DNA of 57,010 nt from Bradyrhizobium sp. AS23.2 (GTDB lineage Bacteria > Pseudomonadota > Alphaproteobacteria > Rhizobiales > Xanthobacteraceae): positions 1-57,010 of the forward strand of contig NZ_LGHM01000129.1 of NCBI RefSeq assembly GCF_001908185.1. The letters are read 5' to 3'. The notes under the pieces were generated by a model that saw only the letters and a list, made by a program, of their open reading frames with translations, made no database searches and was not told where the DNA came from. The translations under genes were made by a program, and so were the position numbers. Shown here piece by piece: positions 8,330 to 17,257 of this stretch; within the stretch, counting starts at the first letter, position 1, and each line of letters opens with the position of its first letter.

Positions 8330-9319
8330 ATGACCGTAGCAACTGACTTCGCAACAGTCCGGTTCTCGACCGACGACCTGCCTGAGGAAGATCGCATTCC
8401 GATGTGGCGCGAGCACTATGGATATACCGTGCTCGGAGTCGAAATCGAGCCGGCTGAAGACGCGCTGTTCCAATCTAGCATTGTTTCGCGTCATTTGCCC
8501 GGATTGAATCTGGTGTTGGGAAATTTGTCGGCCGCCCGCGTCAAGCGGACCCGCGAATTTCTCGCGGACGGCAACGACGACGTCGCGCTCCTTGTAAACT
8601 ACACGGCAGCGGCCGTCATCGCTGCCGGCGAACGCGAGGTGGTGCTTCGCGAGCGCGATGCCGTGCTCATCAGAAGCGACGAAGTGACCACATTCGAACG
8701 TTTTGTTTCGGGCCGGTCTCTTTTGCTCCGGATTCCACGCCCCATTCTCTCGCCGCTCGTCAACGATATTGACGAGGTTTCCCTGAGCCACATAAGTGGA
8801 AAGATCGACGCCCTTAAGCTTTTGACCAGCTATACGGTTACGCTGCTCGACGACAATGCCCTGACGGCGCCCGCGCTTGCGCGTCTTGCCGTCAGTCACA
8901 TCCACGACCTTGTTGCGCTTGCGCTTGGAGCAACACGTGATGCTGCCGGCGCGGCGCAGGATGGCGGAGTGCGTGCCGCAAGGCTAAGTGCGGCCAAGAC
9001 CTACATCATGCAGAATAGCGGCCGTCGAGACCTTTCGGTTGGAACTGTTGCCGCGCATCTCGGCGTGTCCGCGCGCTACGTGCAAATGCTCTTCGAGGTC
9101 GATGGCACGACGTTTTCCGCGTTCCTGCTGAATCAGCGGCTCATGCATGCTCATCGGATGCTCTGCGCTCCGCGATCCCGCCGACGTCCCGTGAGCAGCA
9201 TTGCCTACGACGTCGGGTTCGGCGATCTGTCCTACTTTAACCGCAGCTTCCGGAATTTTTACGGTCTCACGCCCCGAGACATAAGGGAAGCTGCAGCCGA
9301 AGAGCCGGCCAATCCCTGA
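8330..9319 (+). CDS. AraC family transcriptional regulator with AraC_binding_2-type sensor domain
   Basis: A 329-residue regulator from ATG 8330 (the frame is open from 8219). Residues about 1-190 resemble the AraC_binding_2 cupin-like domain (FSTDDLPEEDRIPMWREHYG, REVVLRERDAVLIRSDE). The C-terminal about 100 residues are a two-helix-turn-helix AraC domain (LSVGTVAAHLGVSARYVQML and SSIAYDVGFGDLSYFNRSFR), ending FYGLTPRDIRE. All expected AraC signature residues are present. The effector is unknown. The palindrome 67 bases upstream suggests it is itself under the control of the palindrome-binding factor. Between it and the autotransporter, 9320-9730 holds no convincing gene. Confidence 0.9.
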   Translation: MTVATDFATVRFSTDDLPEEDRIPMWREHYGYTVLGVEIEPAEDALFQSSIVSRHLPGLNLVLGNLSAARVKRTREFLADGNDDVALLVNYTAAAVIAAGEREVVLRERDAVLIRSDEVTTFERFVSGRSLLLRIPRPILSPLVNDIDEVSLSHISGKIDALKLLTSYTVTLLDDNALTAPALARLAVSHIHDLVALALGATRDAAGAAQDGGVRAARLSAAKTYIMQNSGRRDLSVGTVAAHLGVSARYVQMLFEVDGTTFSAFLLNQRLMHAHRMLCAPRSRRRPVSSIAYDVGFGDLSYFNRSFRNFYGLTPRDIREAAAEEPANP

Positions 9320-9730
9320 AAGATGCATCGCGTCGGCCCCGGCGTTTCGTCGCGGCGCGGTGTGCGAAGACATTTGTCTGAGCCGGCCTCCTGGTGAGTC
9401 GTCATGCGCCGCCGCCACCGGTCTCGCCTTCAGCGAGCCCGGTGACACGCTCCGCGGAGAGACGTTGTGCATGTCCGGTCAATGCCGCTGGTTGTCCCGC
9501 GTGTCGCCGATTTGCATCAGCGGTGCGCAAGTTGTCCGCATTTCGTTTTGGTCTGGTTCGTCTGCGCTTCTGTCCAAGTTTTCCGTCGCCGCCATCCATA
9601 GGGTTCACCCAGCTCGAATCCTGCGCCGCCTTTTTCGTTCGAGGGGCGCCGGCAGTGCTGGGCGCAGCTACGGTAAACGCGTCGAGACGCACTGTTGGCG
9701 AATCGACCACGTGGAATTGAGGAAATCGAA

Positions 9731-12700
9731 ATGAATCGGGCCGTTATGAATAATGTTGCGCAACGGCACTGTGCGCGCCGTTGGTTTGACCAAGGTCTTG
9801 GATTGGCTCTGATGCTGGTGTCCGTTTCTTTCGCGGCAATCGGGCGCGCCGAGGCGGCGTGTACGGTCGGCGGTTTAACGAGCACGTTTGCGAGCGATGT
9901 GGCCGTCGTTTGCTTGGGCTCCGTCACCAATAGCGGCCCGGACGGCATCACCGGCTACGGCACCTTTAACGACAACAACAATAACTACACGGTATCCGGC
10001 GACCTGAGCGGCGATTCCTTTGGCCTCAAAACCGGTGTGGGAGGAACACTTGTCAATTTTGGTACCATCACGGGTACCAATGCTGCCGGCATCTCGAATG
10101 GTCTCGCCAATTTGGTCAACAAGAGCGGCGCGACGATCCAAGGTTTCTTCGGCCTCACTGTCGGCGATATCAACGTCAGTAATGCCGGTCAGATCCTTGG
10201 AACGGGCGCAGCCACCGCTGGCATCAGGGCAAGAGATATTAATTTGACCGCGAACACCGGCACCATCTCGGGCGTCGGAACCGGTATCAGCATCTCCGGT
10301 AATGCTATCATCAACAATGCCAACACTATCTCGGGAACAGGCGCAAACGGCATCGGCATTCTAGCCACGGCGGGCAACGCGAACATCGATGCGACCGGCA
10401 ACTCCGGCCTCGGCACCATCACGGGCAAGGCATTCGGCATCAGCGCAAATAGCGGCCTCACTATCAGCAATGGTACCGGCACCATCTCGGCGACGGCTGC
10501 GGATGGCGCCGCCATCTTCGCCAACACCACCGCCACGGTGGATAACGCCGGGAGCATCACCGCGACGGGGGGTGGGAGCGCAACCGGAATTGCCGCCACC
10601 ACCGCCAACGTGAACAACAAGAGCGGCGGCACGATCCAGGCTTCGGCGTTCGGCGTTAAGGCCACCGACGGCTCCGTGACCAACGTTGGCACCATCATAG
10701 CGGGCGGCCAAGGTGTGCAATTGCGCAGCGGAGCCATTAACAACTCCGGCACCATTTCGGGCGCAGCTGCCATCGGCGGCGGCGGCGGGGGCGGCACTTA
10801 CACCGTGACTAATTCCGGCATCCTCTCGTCGACGGTTGCGAGCGGCGTCGGCATCGTCAGTGCCGGCTCGGTCAACGTGGGCAATTCCGGCGCCATCTCG
10901 GCGACGGGCGCGAACGGCTTCGGCATCCTCAGTGGCGACCTCGCCACGGTGAGCAATTCCGGCGCGATCTCGGCGATGGGCGCAGGCGGCATCGGCATCG
11001 ACGCCGTTACCGCCGAGGTGACCAACAAGGTCGGCGGCGCCATCTCGGGCGGAGTGTTCGGCATCAGAGCGAACACCATGACGGTGGCTAACGCCGGCAA
11101 CATTACGGCGACGACTGGCGACGGCATTGCCGCTGGCAATGCCGTCGTGAAGAACGCCAGCGGCGGCGCTATTTCAGGTGGGGCGTTTGGCATCCTCGCC
11201 ACCTTCGCCACGGTGACCAACGATGCGGGAGGCACCATCGCCGGCGGATCGGCGGCGGGACTCTCCGGCATTGCCGCCGGCCGCCTCGATCTTACGAACT
11301 TCGGCACCATCTCGGGCAATATCGCCGTCCGGGCCACCGACGCGACGTTGGGCGGCGCCACCATCACCAACGCCGGTACCATCGCCAGTACCGATGGCGC
11401 CAGCGGCACCGCGATCAAGCTGACCTCGGCCGCCGACACGCTGACCTTGAAGCGCGGCTCGCAGATCGTCGGCAAGATCGACATGGGCCTCAATACCGCC
11501 GACGTCATCAACGTCGAGGCCACAACCGGGTCGCCGGGGCGCGGATTGTCGACATTGACGCGCAGCGCGGCCGGCGTGGTCGAGGCGCTGCAGGCGAAGC
11601 TCGTCAATTTCGAAGGCGTCATCAACACCGTCCTGATCTCGCTCGGGGCCGGCGGCCAGCCGTCGGTAACGGTCGGCGGCGTCACCGCCTCGCTCGATCC
11701 CACCGCGTTGGCGCAGGCCGACCGCACGCTGATGGACTTTGCCGGCGGCGTGTCGTCGATGGTGCAGGGCCGGCTCAACGGCGTGTCGCCGACCAGTGGT
11801 GCCAACCTGACGATGATGAGCTACGCCATGGACGATTCGGCACCGGCCAGGGCGCAGATGTTCAGCAAGGCGCCGGTGGCGAGCTGGAGCGCGGCGCCGG
11901 TGACGGTGTGGAGCAGCGGCTTCGGCGGGCAGCGCAGCCAGGACGAGACCGCAAACACGTTGCGCTCGACCTCGACCGCGTTCGCCGGCGCCATCGGTAT
12001 CGACCGCCGGCTGCAGCCGTACTGGCTGGTCGGCGTGTTCGCCGGCGGCGGCGCTGGAGCGCTCTCGGTCGAATTGAGCTCGCAGACGGTCGACACCGAT
12101 TACGTGTTCGCCGGCGGCTACAGCCGGTTCGAATGGGCGAATACCTTTCTCGATGTCACCGTGCAGGGCGGTAGCGCCCGCAACAAATCGAGCCGGCTGG
12201 TGCAGAACAACGTTCTGGGCACGCTGGAACACGCCACCGCAAGCTCGAACGGCTGGTTCGTCAGCCCCGAAGTGGCCTACGGCTACCGCCTCGACATTGG
12301 CAGCGGCTATCTGCTGACGCCGAGCGCCCGGGTGCGCTACATCGCCGGCTTGTTCGACGGCTATAGCGAGACCGGCTCGGCGCAGACCCTGTCGATCGGC
12401 AGCCGCACCTTGCAGAATTTCGAGGAGCGCGGCGAGCTCGACGTGTCCCGCCTGACCAGCTTCTCCGGCGGCGGCCATGTCCTGAAGGCCAACGTGCATG
12501 GCGGCGTGATCGCGCAACAGCGCGTCGGCGACGCCGGCATCAACGCGGTCTTGATCGGCCAGAACCTCACCTTCGCGACTCCGGGCAAGGGCAGCACGGT
12601 GGGCGCGGTGGCCGGCGCCGGCTTCGACTACCACACCAGCCCGAACGTCGCGGTGTTCGGTGCAATCGAGGGCATCGTGATGTCCGACCAGAGCCGCACC

Positions 12701-12736
12701 GGCACCGCTCGCGGCGGCGTGCGGGTGGCATTCTGA
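9731..12736 (+). CDS. Autotransporter (type Va secretion) with long repeat passenger
   Basis: A 1001-residue outer-membrane autotransporter. The start ATG at 9731 has a GAGG site; the frame is open from 9695. A signal peptide (GLALMLVSVSFAAIGRAEAA) is followed by a passenger of about 620 residues made of Asn/Gly/Thr/Ser-rich repeats of the type 'xNxGtIsgtgaxGIGI', as expected for a right-handed beta-helix. The C-terminal about 280 residues (from VWSSGFGGQRSQDE) form the beta-barrel and end in RGGVRVAF with the terminal phenylalanine used for outer-membrane insertion. Only one early cysteine is seen (EAACTV). Probably a surface adhesin or similar; no protease triad was seen. Transcribed alone, no palindrome nearby. 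Confidence 0.92.
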   Translation: MNRAVMNNVAQRHCARRWFDQGLGLALMLVSVSFAAIGRAEAACTVGGLTSTFASDVAVVCLGSVTNSGPDGITGYGTFNDNNNNYTVSGDLSGDSFGLKTGVGGTLVNFGTITGTNAAGISNGLANLVNKSGATIQGFFGLTVGDINVSNAGQILGTGAATAGIRARDINLTANTGTISGVGTGISISGNAIINNANTISGTGANGIGILATAGNANIDATGNSGLGTITGKAFGISANSGLTISNGTGTISATAADGAAIFANTTATVDNAGSITATGGGSATGIAATTANVNNKSGGTIQASAFGVKATDGSVTNVGTIIAGGQGVQLRSGAINNSGTISGAAAIGGGGGGGTYTVTNSGILSSTVASGVGIVSAGSVNVGNSGAISATGANGFGILSGDLATVSNSGAISAMGAGGIGIDAVTAEVTNKVGGAISGGVFGIRANTMTVANAGNITATTGDGIAAGNAVVKNASGGAISGGAFGILATFATVTNDAGGTIAGGSAAGLSGIAAGRLDLTNFGTISGNIAVRATDATLGGATITNAGTIASTDGASGTAIKLTSAADTLTLKRGSQIVGKIDMGLNTADVINVEATTGSPGRGLSTLTRSAAGVVEALQAKLVNFEGVINTVLISLGAGGQPSVTVGGVTASLDPTALAQADRTLMDFAGGVSSMVQGRLNGVSPTSGANLTMMSYAMDDSAPARAQMFSKAPVASWSAAPVTVWSSGFGGQRSQDETANTLRSTSTAFAGAIGIDRRLQPYWLVGVFAGGGAGALSVELSSQTVDTDYVFAGGYSRFEWANTFLDVTVQGGSARNKSSRLVQNNVLGTLEHATASSNGWFVSPEVAYGYRLDIGSGYLLTPSARVRYIAGLFDGYSETGSAQTLSIGSRTLQNFEERGELDVSRLTSFSGGGHVLKANVHGGVIAQQRVGDAGINAVLIGQNLTFATPGKGSTVGAVAGAGFDYHTSPNVAVFGAIEGIVMSDQSRTGTARGGVRVAF

Positions 12737-12824
12737 TGCGCGGCGCACGGCAGTATCCCGCTGGGTCGCCGCGACTGGCGTTAACCGAGCATGGTTGCGC
12801 GCTTAGTTTCGTTTCGCTCGTGAA

Positions 12825-12846
12825 CCAGATTCAAAACCTGAACTAG
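12825..12846. promoter_or_regulatory. HxlR-type operator candidate
   Basis: On the minus strand this reads CTAGTTCAG, four bases, TGAATCTGG, matching the site at 6826-6847 in both arms with one C/T change. It lies about 130 bases upstream of the broken exported-protein gene at 12974. Function is inferred from the repeat only. Confidence 0.45.
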
Positions 12847-12973
12847 TCAGGCGTGGCGGAGGTTGATAATTGGCATTCCGCGAGCGCGGCGATCGCCTGG
12901 AATCGTGCGCACTGCCTTATCGCCGATGGGCGCCAAGCCGCATATCCGCGCCTTTAAGCGATAAGGACTTATT

Positions 12974-13146
12974 ATGAACATGATTGAACGACGCATTCTG
13001 CGCCGCTTGGCGCGCTTGCTCTGCTGAGCGCAGGCATCTCATCGGCTTTCGCGGCTGAAAAGCCGCTGTCGCAATTGCCCAAGTCCCGCGTCACGGTCGT
13101 TGTGTCGTGCCGCCATTTAAGTAGCAAGCTTTATGAAATGGATTGA
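12974..13146 (+). pseudogene. Broken 5' end of an exported protein gene
   Basis: ATG 12974, preceded by AAGGA, encodes NMIERRILRRLARLL and stops at TGA. Shifting frame restores a typical signal peptide (ALALLSAGISSAFAAEKPLS) followed by QLPKSRVTVVVS before another stop. A single indel therefore breaks a signal-peptide-bearing gene, and the mature part has been lost just before the second LuxR gene. The family cannot be named from about 30 mature residues. The stretch 12737-12973 otherwise holds only the operator-like dyad. Confidence 0.55.
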
Positions 13147-13160
13147 CAGGAGAGATGTCC

Positions 13161-14375
13161 GTGGCGAGCTCGGTTCGAGAAATCCCGAAACTCAGAGCGA
13201 TCGGTCGCGTCACCGAATCCGCGTCGCGGACGAGCGAGATGTGTGAATCTCAACGAGTTAGCGACCTTGTTGGCGACATCTACCATGCTGCGCTCGATCC
13301 CGCACAGTGGATCGGCGTGCTCACGAAGATTGTTGACTTCGCTGGGGGTCGAGCTGGCGCGCTTGCGATCAAGGATTCTGCGAGCGAACTCATCGAGGCC
13401 CGCTATCAGTTCGGCGTCGACCCCGATTACATGCAAGCATATTCGGAGACGTATTCGAAATTTTGTCCGCTCACGGGCATGCCCTTCTTTGGTGTCGGAG
13501 AGATCGTAAGCCTTCCGGATCTTGTGCCCTATGAGGAATATCGCCAGGGGTGCTTCTATCAGGAATGGGCGCGGCCCCAAGGCTGGATTGACGTTGCAAG
13601 TACCGTGCTCGAGAAGTCGGCGACAGGTTGCGCGTTTCTCGGCGTTGTCCGCGGTGAGGCGGGCGGCATGGTCGACAACGAAATGCGCCGGCGTATTGCT
13701 GTCATCGCGCCTCATGTCCGCCGCGCAATCCTTATTGGCAAGACGATCCAATTCAAACGCGCCGAAGCGGCGGTGTTCACCGAAACCTTCGACGGACTCG
13801 CTGCCGGTATGTTTCTCGTGGATGGTCGCGGGCAGATCGTCCACGCAAATGTAGCTGGGCGCGTCATGCTCGACGCGGGTGATTTTCTGCGTTCAATGAG
13901 AGGTCAGCTCGTGGCAGGCGATGCGCAGGTCAACCAGACCTTGCGGGATGCATTTGCCGTTGCCGAGCAGGGCAATGCGGCTCTCGGCATCAAAGGTATT
14001 GCCTTGCCGCTGACGGCGCATGATGGCGAGCGTTACGTCGCTCACGTGCTGCCTTTAACTTCGGGCGCGCGCCGTGGCACCGGAATTAGCTACGCCGCCA
14101 CCGCGGCAGTGTTCGTCCGCAAGGCGGCATTGGTAACCTCCTCGCCCCCCGAAATCATTGGCAGGACTTTCAAATTGACGCCAATGGAGTTGCGCGTGCT
14201 GATTGCTGTTGTTGAGGTTGGCGGGGTTCCCGAGGTCGCGACCGCTCTCGGCGTTGCAGTGACCACCATCAAGACGCACGTCAGTCGCCTGTTTGAAAAA
14301 ACCGGCGCCTGCCGCCAGGCCGATCTGGTCAAACTGGTTGCCGGCTTTTCGACGCCGCTGGCAGTCCGATCCTGA
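13161..14375 (+). CDS. PAS-LuxR family transcriptional regulator, paralogue 2
   Basis: 404 residues from GTG 13161. The frame is open from TTG 13143 and an ATG at 13155, but AGGAGAG sits directly against that ATG, while the GTG is spaced correctly. The GTG-started N-terminus (ASSVREI) also aligns with the TTG-started N-terminus of paralogue 3. It has the same architecture as paralogues 1 and 3: a shared N-terminal domain with IYHAALDPAQWIGVL, a PAS-like segment (FDGLAAGMFLVDGRGQIVHA), and a C-terminal LuxR helix-turn-helix (LTPMELRVLIAVVEVGG, TTIKTHVSRLFEKTGACRQA). A copy of the palindrome starts 40 bases after its stop, upstream of the next exported-protein gene. Confidence 0.85.
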   Translation: MASSVREIPKLRAIGRVTESASRTSEMCESQRVSDLVGDIYHAALDPAQWIGVLTKIVDFAGGRAGALAIKDSASELIEARYQFGVDPDYMQAYSETYSKFCPLTGMPFFGVGEIVSLPDLVPYEEYRQGCFYQEWARPQGWIDVASTVLEKSATGCAFLGVVRGEAGGMVDNEMRRRIAVIAPHVRRAILIGKTIQFKRAEAAVFTETFDGLAAGMFLVDGRGQIVHANVAGRVMLDAGDFLRSMRGQLVAGDAQVNQTLRDAFAVAEQGNAALGIKGIALPLTAHDGERYVAHVLPLTSGARRGTGISYAATAAVFVRKAALVTSSPPEIIGRTFKLTPMELRVLIAVVEVGGVPEVATALGVAVTTIKTHVSRLFEKTGACRQADLVKLVAGFSTPLAVRS

Positions 14376-14414
14376 TGTCGAGCGCGGCTGTCGGTGGATC
14401 AGAACTCTTGGCTC

Positions 14415-14436
14415 GCGTCCTCCGATCGCACGACGC
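14415..14436. promoter_or_regulatory. Palindrome copy c
   Basis: CGTCCTCCGATCGCACGACG (14416-14435) is a near-consensus copy, flanked by an extra G/C pair. It lies between the LuxR paralogue 2 stop (14375) and the exported-protein gene at 14543, ending 106 bases before that start. Confidence 0.7.
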
Positions 14437-14542
14437 GCGCCCTTCAGCATCGCACTACGGTCAGGTCGAATCTCGTTTCGAGCGAGGTCAGCATTTTTCT
14501 GACAGGCCGCGTCGGGCCTGCGAACGAGCGAAAGGATAGTTG

Positions 14543-15028
14543 ATGATGATACTCAAATGTTTTGCCATAACGACCCGGGTTCTTCCGATCCTCGTGGCCG
14601 GTATCGCCCTGGCCGTGACGATGGATGACGCGTTTGCCAAAAATGGTGCCCGGTCTGGCATCAGCAGCACCGAGACAAGATCCCCACCGGGCGGTGGCGG
14701 CGCCGCTCTCCTCGTTGAAAAGCCCGCTCCCGGCCGTCCGATCGACAAGCCTCTTCCCCCCATTCCCATTGACCCTGGAAAGGGTGACGGTCGTGTCGGC
14801 CATGACGGCGGCTCGGATCACAAAAATAGCGGCTGGTATGACGGAAAGCATCGTGATCATGATCGGTGGTACAAACCGAGGCACAAGCACAGCCGCTATG
14901 AAAGCCCGCCGATCATCGGAAAGGATCCGGGGCGGCAATCAGATCTGTTCCGGCGCGGCGTGGTCGGGCCGCAGGCCGGGGCTGGCGGCGAGGCGACCAA
15001 GCCTGTTCCTGTTCTGATCGGCCGATAA
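14543..15028 (+). CDS. Small exported His/Asp/Lys-rich protein, unknown function
   Basis: 161 residues from ATG 14543 (AAAGGA six bases upstream; ATG 14546 is also possible). The N-terminus is a signal peptide (VLPILVAGIALAVTMDDAFA). The mature part is rich in Gly, Pro, Asp, His and Lys, with a central charged stretch (DHKNSGWYDGKHRDHDRWYK) and no enzyme motif. A charged segment of similar flavour (EQDHKHEKWGRDEERS) occurs in the exported proteins at 16196 and 21565. Palindrome copy c lies upstream. No family recognised; expected to be periplasmic or secreted. Confidence 0.75.
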   Translation: MMILKCFAITTRVLPILVAGIALAVTMDDAFAKNGARSGISSTETRSPPGGGGAALLVEKPAPGRPIDKPLPPIPIDPGKGDGRVGHDGGSDHKNSGWYDGKHRDHDRWYKPRHKHSRYESPPIIGKDPGRQSDLFRRGVVGPQAGAGGEATKPVPVLIGR

Positions 15029-15446
15029 CCTTGATTCACCCGGCTCGGCGTCGCGGACAGCGATACCGCGCCGGGTGGCTCAATTCGCCACTCCCTGTGA
15101 GTCGATGCTTTGTGTTCGCTTCGCCGCCAGAATCCTGCGATCGCAGACGCGAAGCTCTCGACGCGAGGAAAAAGACTGAATCCGCTGAGCCCAGCGATGA
15201 CGGCGGCGATGCAGCAATGGGCCTTGAAGCCCGAGAAGGCGAAAGCCAGCGCTCGGCGCGCACGGCGGGGGTCCTCACAAGCCTGAAGGCTTGCAGGCTA
15301 TTCCGGCGAGAATGACGCAATCGCAGATGCTAACCGCCGTCTTCTTTCCATCCTGCGGGCTGGAGGCGAGGCAGGATGGTTTGCTCGCCCCACGGGTTTT
15401 GACCCGATCGTCTTTGGCCGCGACGACGGTCGCGATCTGACGCCAG
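15029..15446. other. Intergenic stretch with one degenerate palindrome
   Basis: No convincing gene on either strand; the open frames here have shadow-like composition. At 15130-15150 there is AATCCTGCGATCGCAGACGC, which keeps the CGATCG centre and both arms but lacks one base in the right arm compared with the consensus. It points at no obvious gene start and may be a decayed copy. Confidence 0.4.
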
Positions 15447-15707
15447 CTAATCGCGGTGAGGGAAGGGGTGATGGATCCGCGGCGGCTTAGGAGCAGCTGC
15501 GCCGCCGCCGCCCATGGCAACGCCGCCATCGGCGCCGACGCCTTTGCCAACGCCGGAGTTGATGCCAAAGGGTTTGCCGGCGCCGGTGCTAGTGGGGCGG
15601 GTGCCGGTGTTCACCCGGGCGAGCGCACCTTCCGCGGCTGCCATCAGGATGAATCCCGCCGCAAGCGTTGCAATGATGCGGGGCGTTGTCACGCGGTTCT
15701 TCAGCAT
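15447..15707 (-). CDS. Small exported glycine-rich protein (TGTRP/GKPF family), copy 1
   Basis: 86 residues from ATG 15707, with AGGAG nine bases upstream on the minus strand (the frame runs to 15776). The signal peptide IIATLAAGFILMAAAEGALA is followed by NTGTRPTSTGAGKPFGINSG, GVGKGVGADGG and a Gly/Pro/His-rich tail. It is clearly paralogous to the protein at 30358-30603, which shares TGTRP.ST.AGKPF.IN.G.GKGVG. No cysteine and no known domain. A weak palindrome copy (15834-15855) lies about 127 bases upstream. Confidence 0.75.
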   Translation of the reverse strand: MLKNRVTTPRIIATLAAGFILMAAAEGALARVNTGTRPTSTGAGKPFGINSGVGKGVGADGGVAMGGGGAAAPKPPRIHHPFPHRD

Positions 15708-15833
15708 ACTCTCGTCTCCTGTTTTTCTGGATCGCCTAAGACGCTTGGCCGCATGGCGGCTTGGCCGACCATGCAAACGACCCCGGGAAAACCCCTGAGT
15801 TCAGAGCGATCCTGACAGAAAGCGGTCAGTGCC

Positions 15834-15855
15834 AAATCGTTCGATCGCAGGATAA
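15834..15855. promoter_or_regulatory. Degenerate palindrome copy
   Basis: ATCGTTCGATCGCAGGATAA keeps the CGATCG centre and the right arm CAGGA but has lost most of the left arm (about 13 of 22 positions match). Its placement, 127 bases upstream of the minus-strand gene at 15707, fits the pattern of the better copies. Alone it would not be called. Confidence 0.4.
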
Positions 15856-16086
15856 GCGGCAGGAAAGTTTCGAAGAGACCGTGACCCGGACGCCAAAAAC
15901 GGCGGGCGGGTCGAGCTCAGCGCCGTCCAGGAACGGCAGCACCGGCAGCAACCAATCGAAACAAGTGCGAACTTGAACGGGATCGCTAGCTCGATGTTTC
16001 GCGCAGCGATTTCTGTTTGGCTGATCACGAAATGGAATGATTTGGGTAACGTCGAGTTGATCCATCGGCACGAGGACTTGCCGCCT

Positions 16087-16108
16087 GCTTCCTCCCATCG
16101 GAGGACGC
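16087..16108. promoter_or_regulatory. Palindrome copy d, upstream of cassette A-B-C
   Basis: CTTCCTCCCATCGGAGGACG (16088-16107) has strong arms (TCCTCC/GGAGGA) and an altered centre (CATCGG). It ends 87 bases before the A gene start. Downstream there is a block with GTGTCACTGTCGC that recurs after copies e and f, suggesting a shared promoter layout. Confidence 0.7.
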
Positions 16109-16195
16109 AGAGCGCTCGACGTGGTGTCACTGTCGCGCTGGGGAAGCAACCAGTCGCAGAGATCTTGAATCTGCGAACGAACCAGCGAGTGAACC

Positions 16196-17176
16196 ATGAG
16201 AGAATTCAAGCGCCTCGTTAAATCGACCAGCTCCATCGCAACGCTTGCGGCTGGACTTCTTCTGCTTGCCGCCGCGCCAGGCAATGCCGGGCATCATGGC
16301 GACAACAATTTCGGCCAGGGTTCTGGCGGTGATTCCAAGCGCGCCACGGCCAATTCCGGCCGCAACGACATTCGTCCCGTCATCGCCGAGCGTCGCGGCG
16401 GCGACAAATTTGATCGCAAGCCAACCATTGATCGTGCCAGGTTTGACCGCGGCGACAAGTATGGCAGCGAGCAGGACCACAAGCATGAAAAGTGGGGCCG
16501 TGACGAAGAGCGGTCCGGTGATGGCAGGCACAAGATGGCTGCCCCCGGCAGCACCACCAAGACGCCCGGCGGCAAGCCTGTAGAGGCGGCTGGCGAAAGG
16601 TCACCCCAGGCCATTCCGGCCAAACCTGTCGCGACTGGTTCCGCAAACGCGGCCGGCGTCACTCCGCCCGTCAACACAATCCATCCGATCCTCAGTCCAC
16701 CCGCCGGCAACGTGACGGTCTCCAACGGCGTGACCAAATATGAAATCCCCAATGGTGCAGGAGGGGTCTCCGCGTATTCCAGCGCTCCAGGCAAGATCAC
16801 GGTGACCAACGGCAAGGATTCGGTGACCTTGAACGGCAGCTCGGTGACCGTGTCCAACGCGCTCGGCGTCGGAGCCGCACAGAACAACGTTCAAGTTGGC
16901 GCCCGAAACGGCGAAGGCAAGACGGTCGTCAGCGTTGCGCCGACGCCGAAGGCGCCGACCACTGGAGGCACTGGAGTACACCCTGTCGTCACCGGTTTTG
17001 ATTCACCAGACATTAAGGTCGGGATAACTTTCGCCAAGGCCATGGACGGAGTTGGACTCCTCACCTATGGCCCTCCCGCTGCTGCTGCGTACGGCCTCGC
17101 CAAAGGCGGCGTTAAGGGAGCCGTTCACGAAGTGAAAGAGACGGCGGAGGGCATCTATGACTTTTTTGCCTGGTGA
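16196..17176 (+). CDS. Exported cassette protein A, copy 1 (unknown function)
   Basis: 326 residues. The signal peptide (SIATLAAGLLLLAAAPGNAG) is followed by a polar N-terminal third rich in Gly, Asp, Lys and Arg (GRNDIRPVIAERRGGDKFDR, EQDHKHEKWGRDEERS) and a proline-rich linker with NTIHPI. A beta-rich part follows (NVTVSNGVTKYEIPNGAGGV, KITVTNGKDSVTLNGSSVTV), then a C-terminal Ala/Gly-rich segment that may contact membrane (AMDGVGLLTYGPPAAAAYGL). No cysteines and no known domain. The upstream region GCGAACGAACCAGCGAGTGA-ACC resembles that of the 20978 gene and lacks a strong AGGAG. It is first in the A-B-C cassette and has a very close second copy at 21565. Confidence 0.8.
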   Translation: MREFKRLVKSTSSIATLAAGLLLLAAAPGNAGHHGDNNFGQGSGGDSKRATANSGRNDIRPVIAERRGGDKFDRKPTIDRARFDRGDKYGSEQDHKHEKWGRDEERSGDGRHKMAAPGSTTKTPGGKPVEAAGERSPQAIPAKPVATGSANAAGVTPPVNTIHPILSPPAGNVTVSNGVTKYEIPNGAGGVSAYSSAPGKITVTNGKDSVTLNGSSVTVSNALGVGAAQNNVQVGARNGEGKTVVSVAPTPKAPTTGGTGVHPVVTGFDSPDIKVGITFAKAMDGVGLLTYGPPAAAAYGLAKGGVKGAVHEVKETAEGIYDFFAW

Positions 17177-17194
17177 TCTCTGCAATTGATCGCG

Positions 17195-17222
17195 CGGGCG
17201 GCGGGTCCATTCCCGTCGCCCG
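17195..17222. terminator. Conserved hairpin between A and B, copy 1
   Basis: GGGCGGCGGG and CCCGTCGCCC pair around a six-base loop (one G-U or mismatch). The equivalent place in the second cassette has a similar hairpin with base changes that keep pairing. It lacks a T tract, so it may be an attenuator or mRNA-stability element rather than a simple terminator. Confidence 0.5.
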
Positions 17223-17257
17223 ACAAGCGCCGCAGCCCCTAATCAGCGGAGACCGGA

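Noticed and set aside
10798..12748. Long minus-strand open frames (335 and 524 codons) opposite the autotransporter
   Set aside because: They mirror the repeat-rich coding strand, have repetitive low-complexity translations and no ribosome sites; shadows of the 9731 gene.
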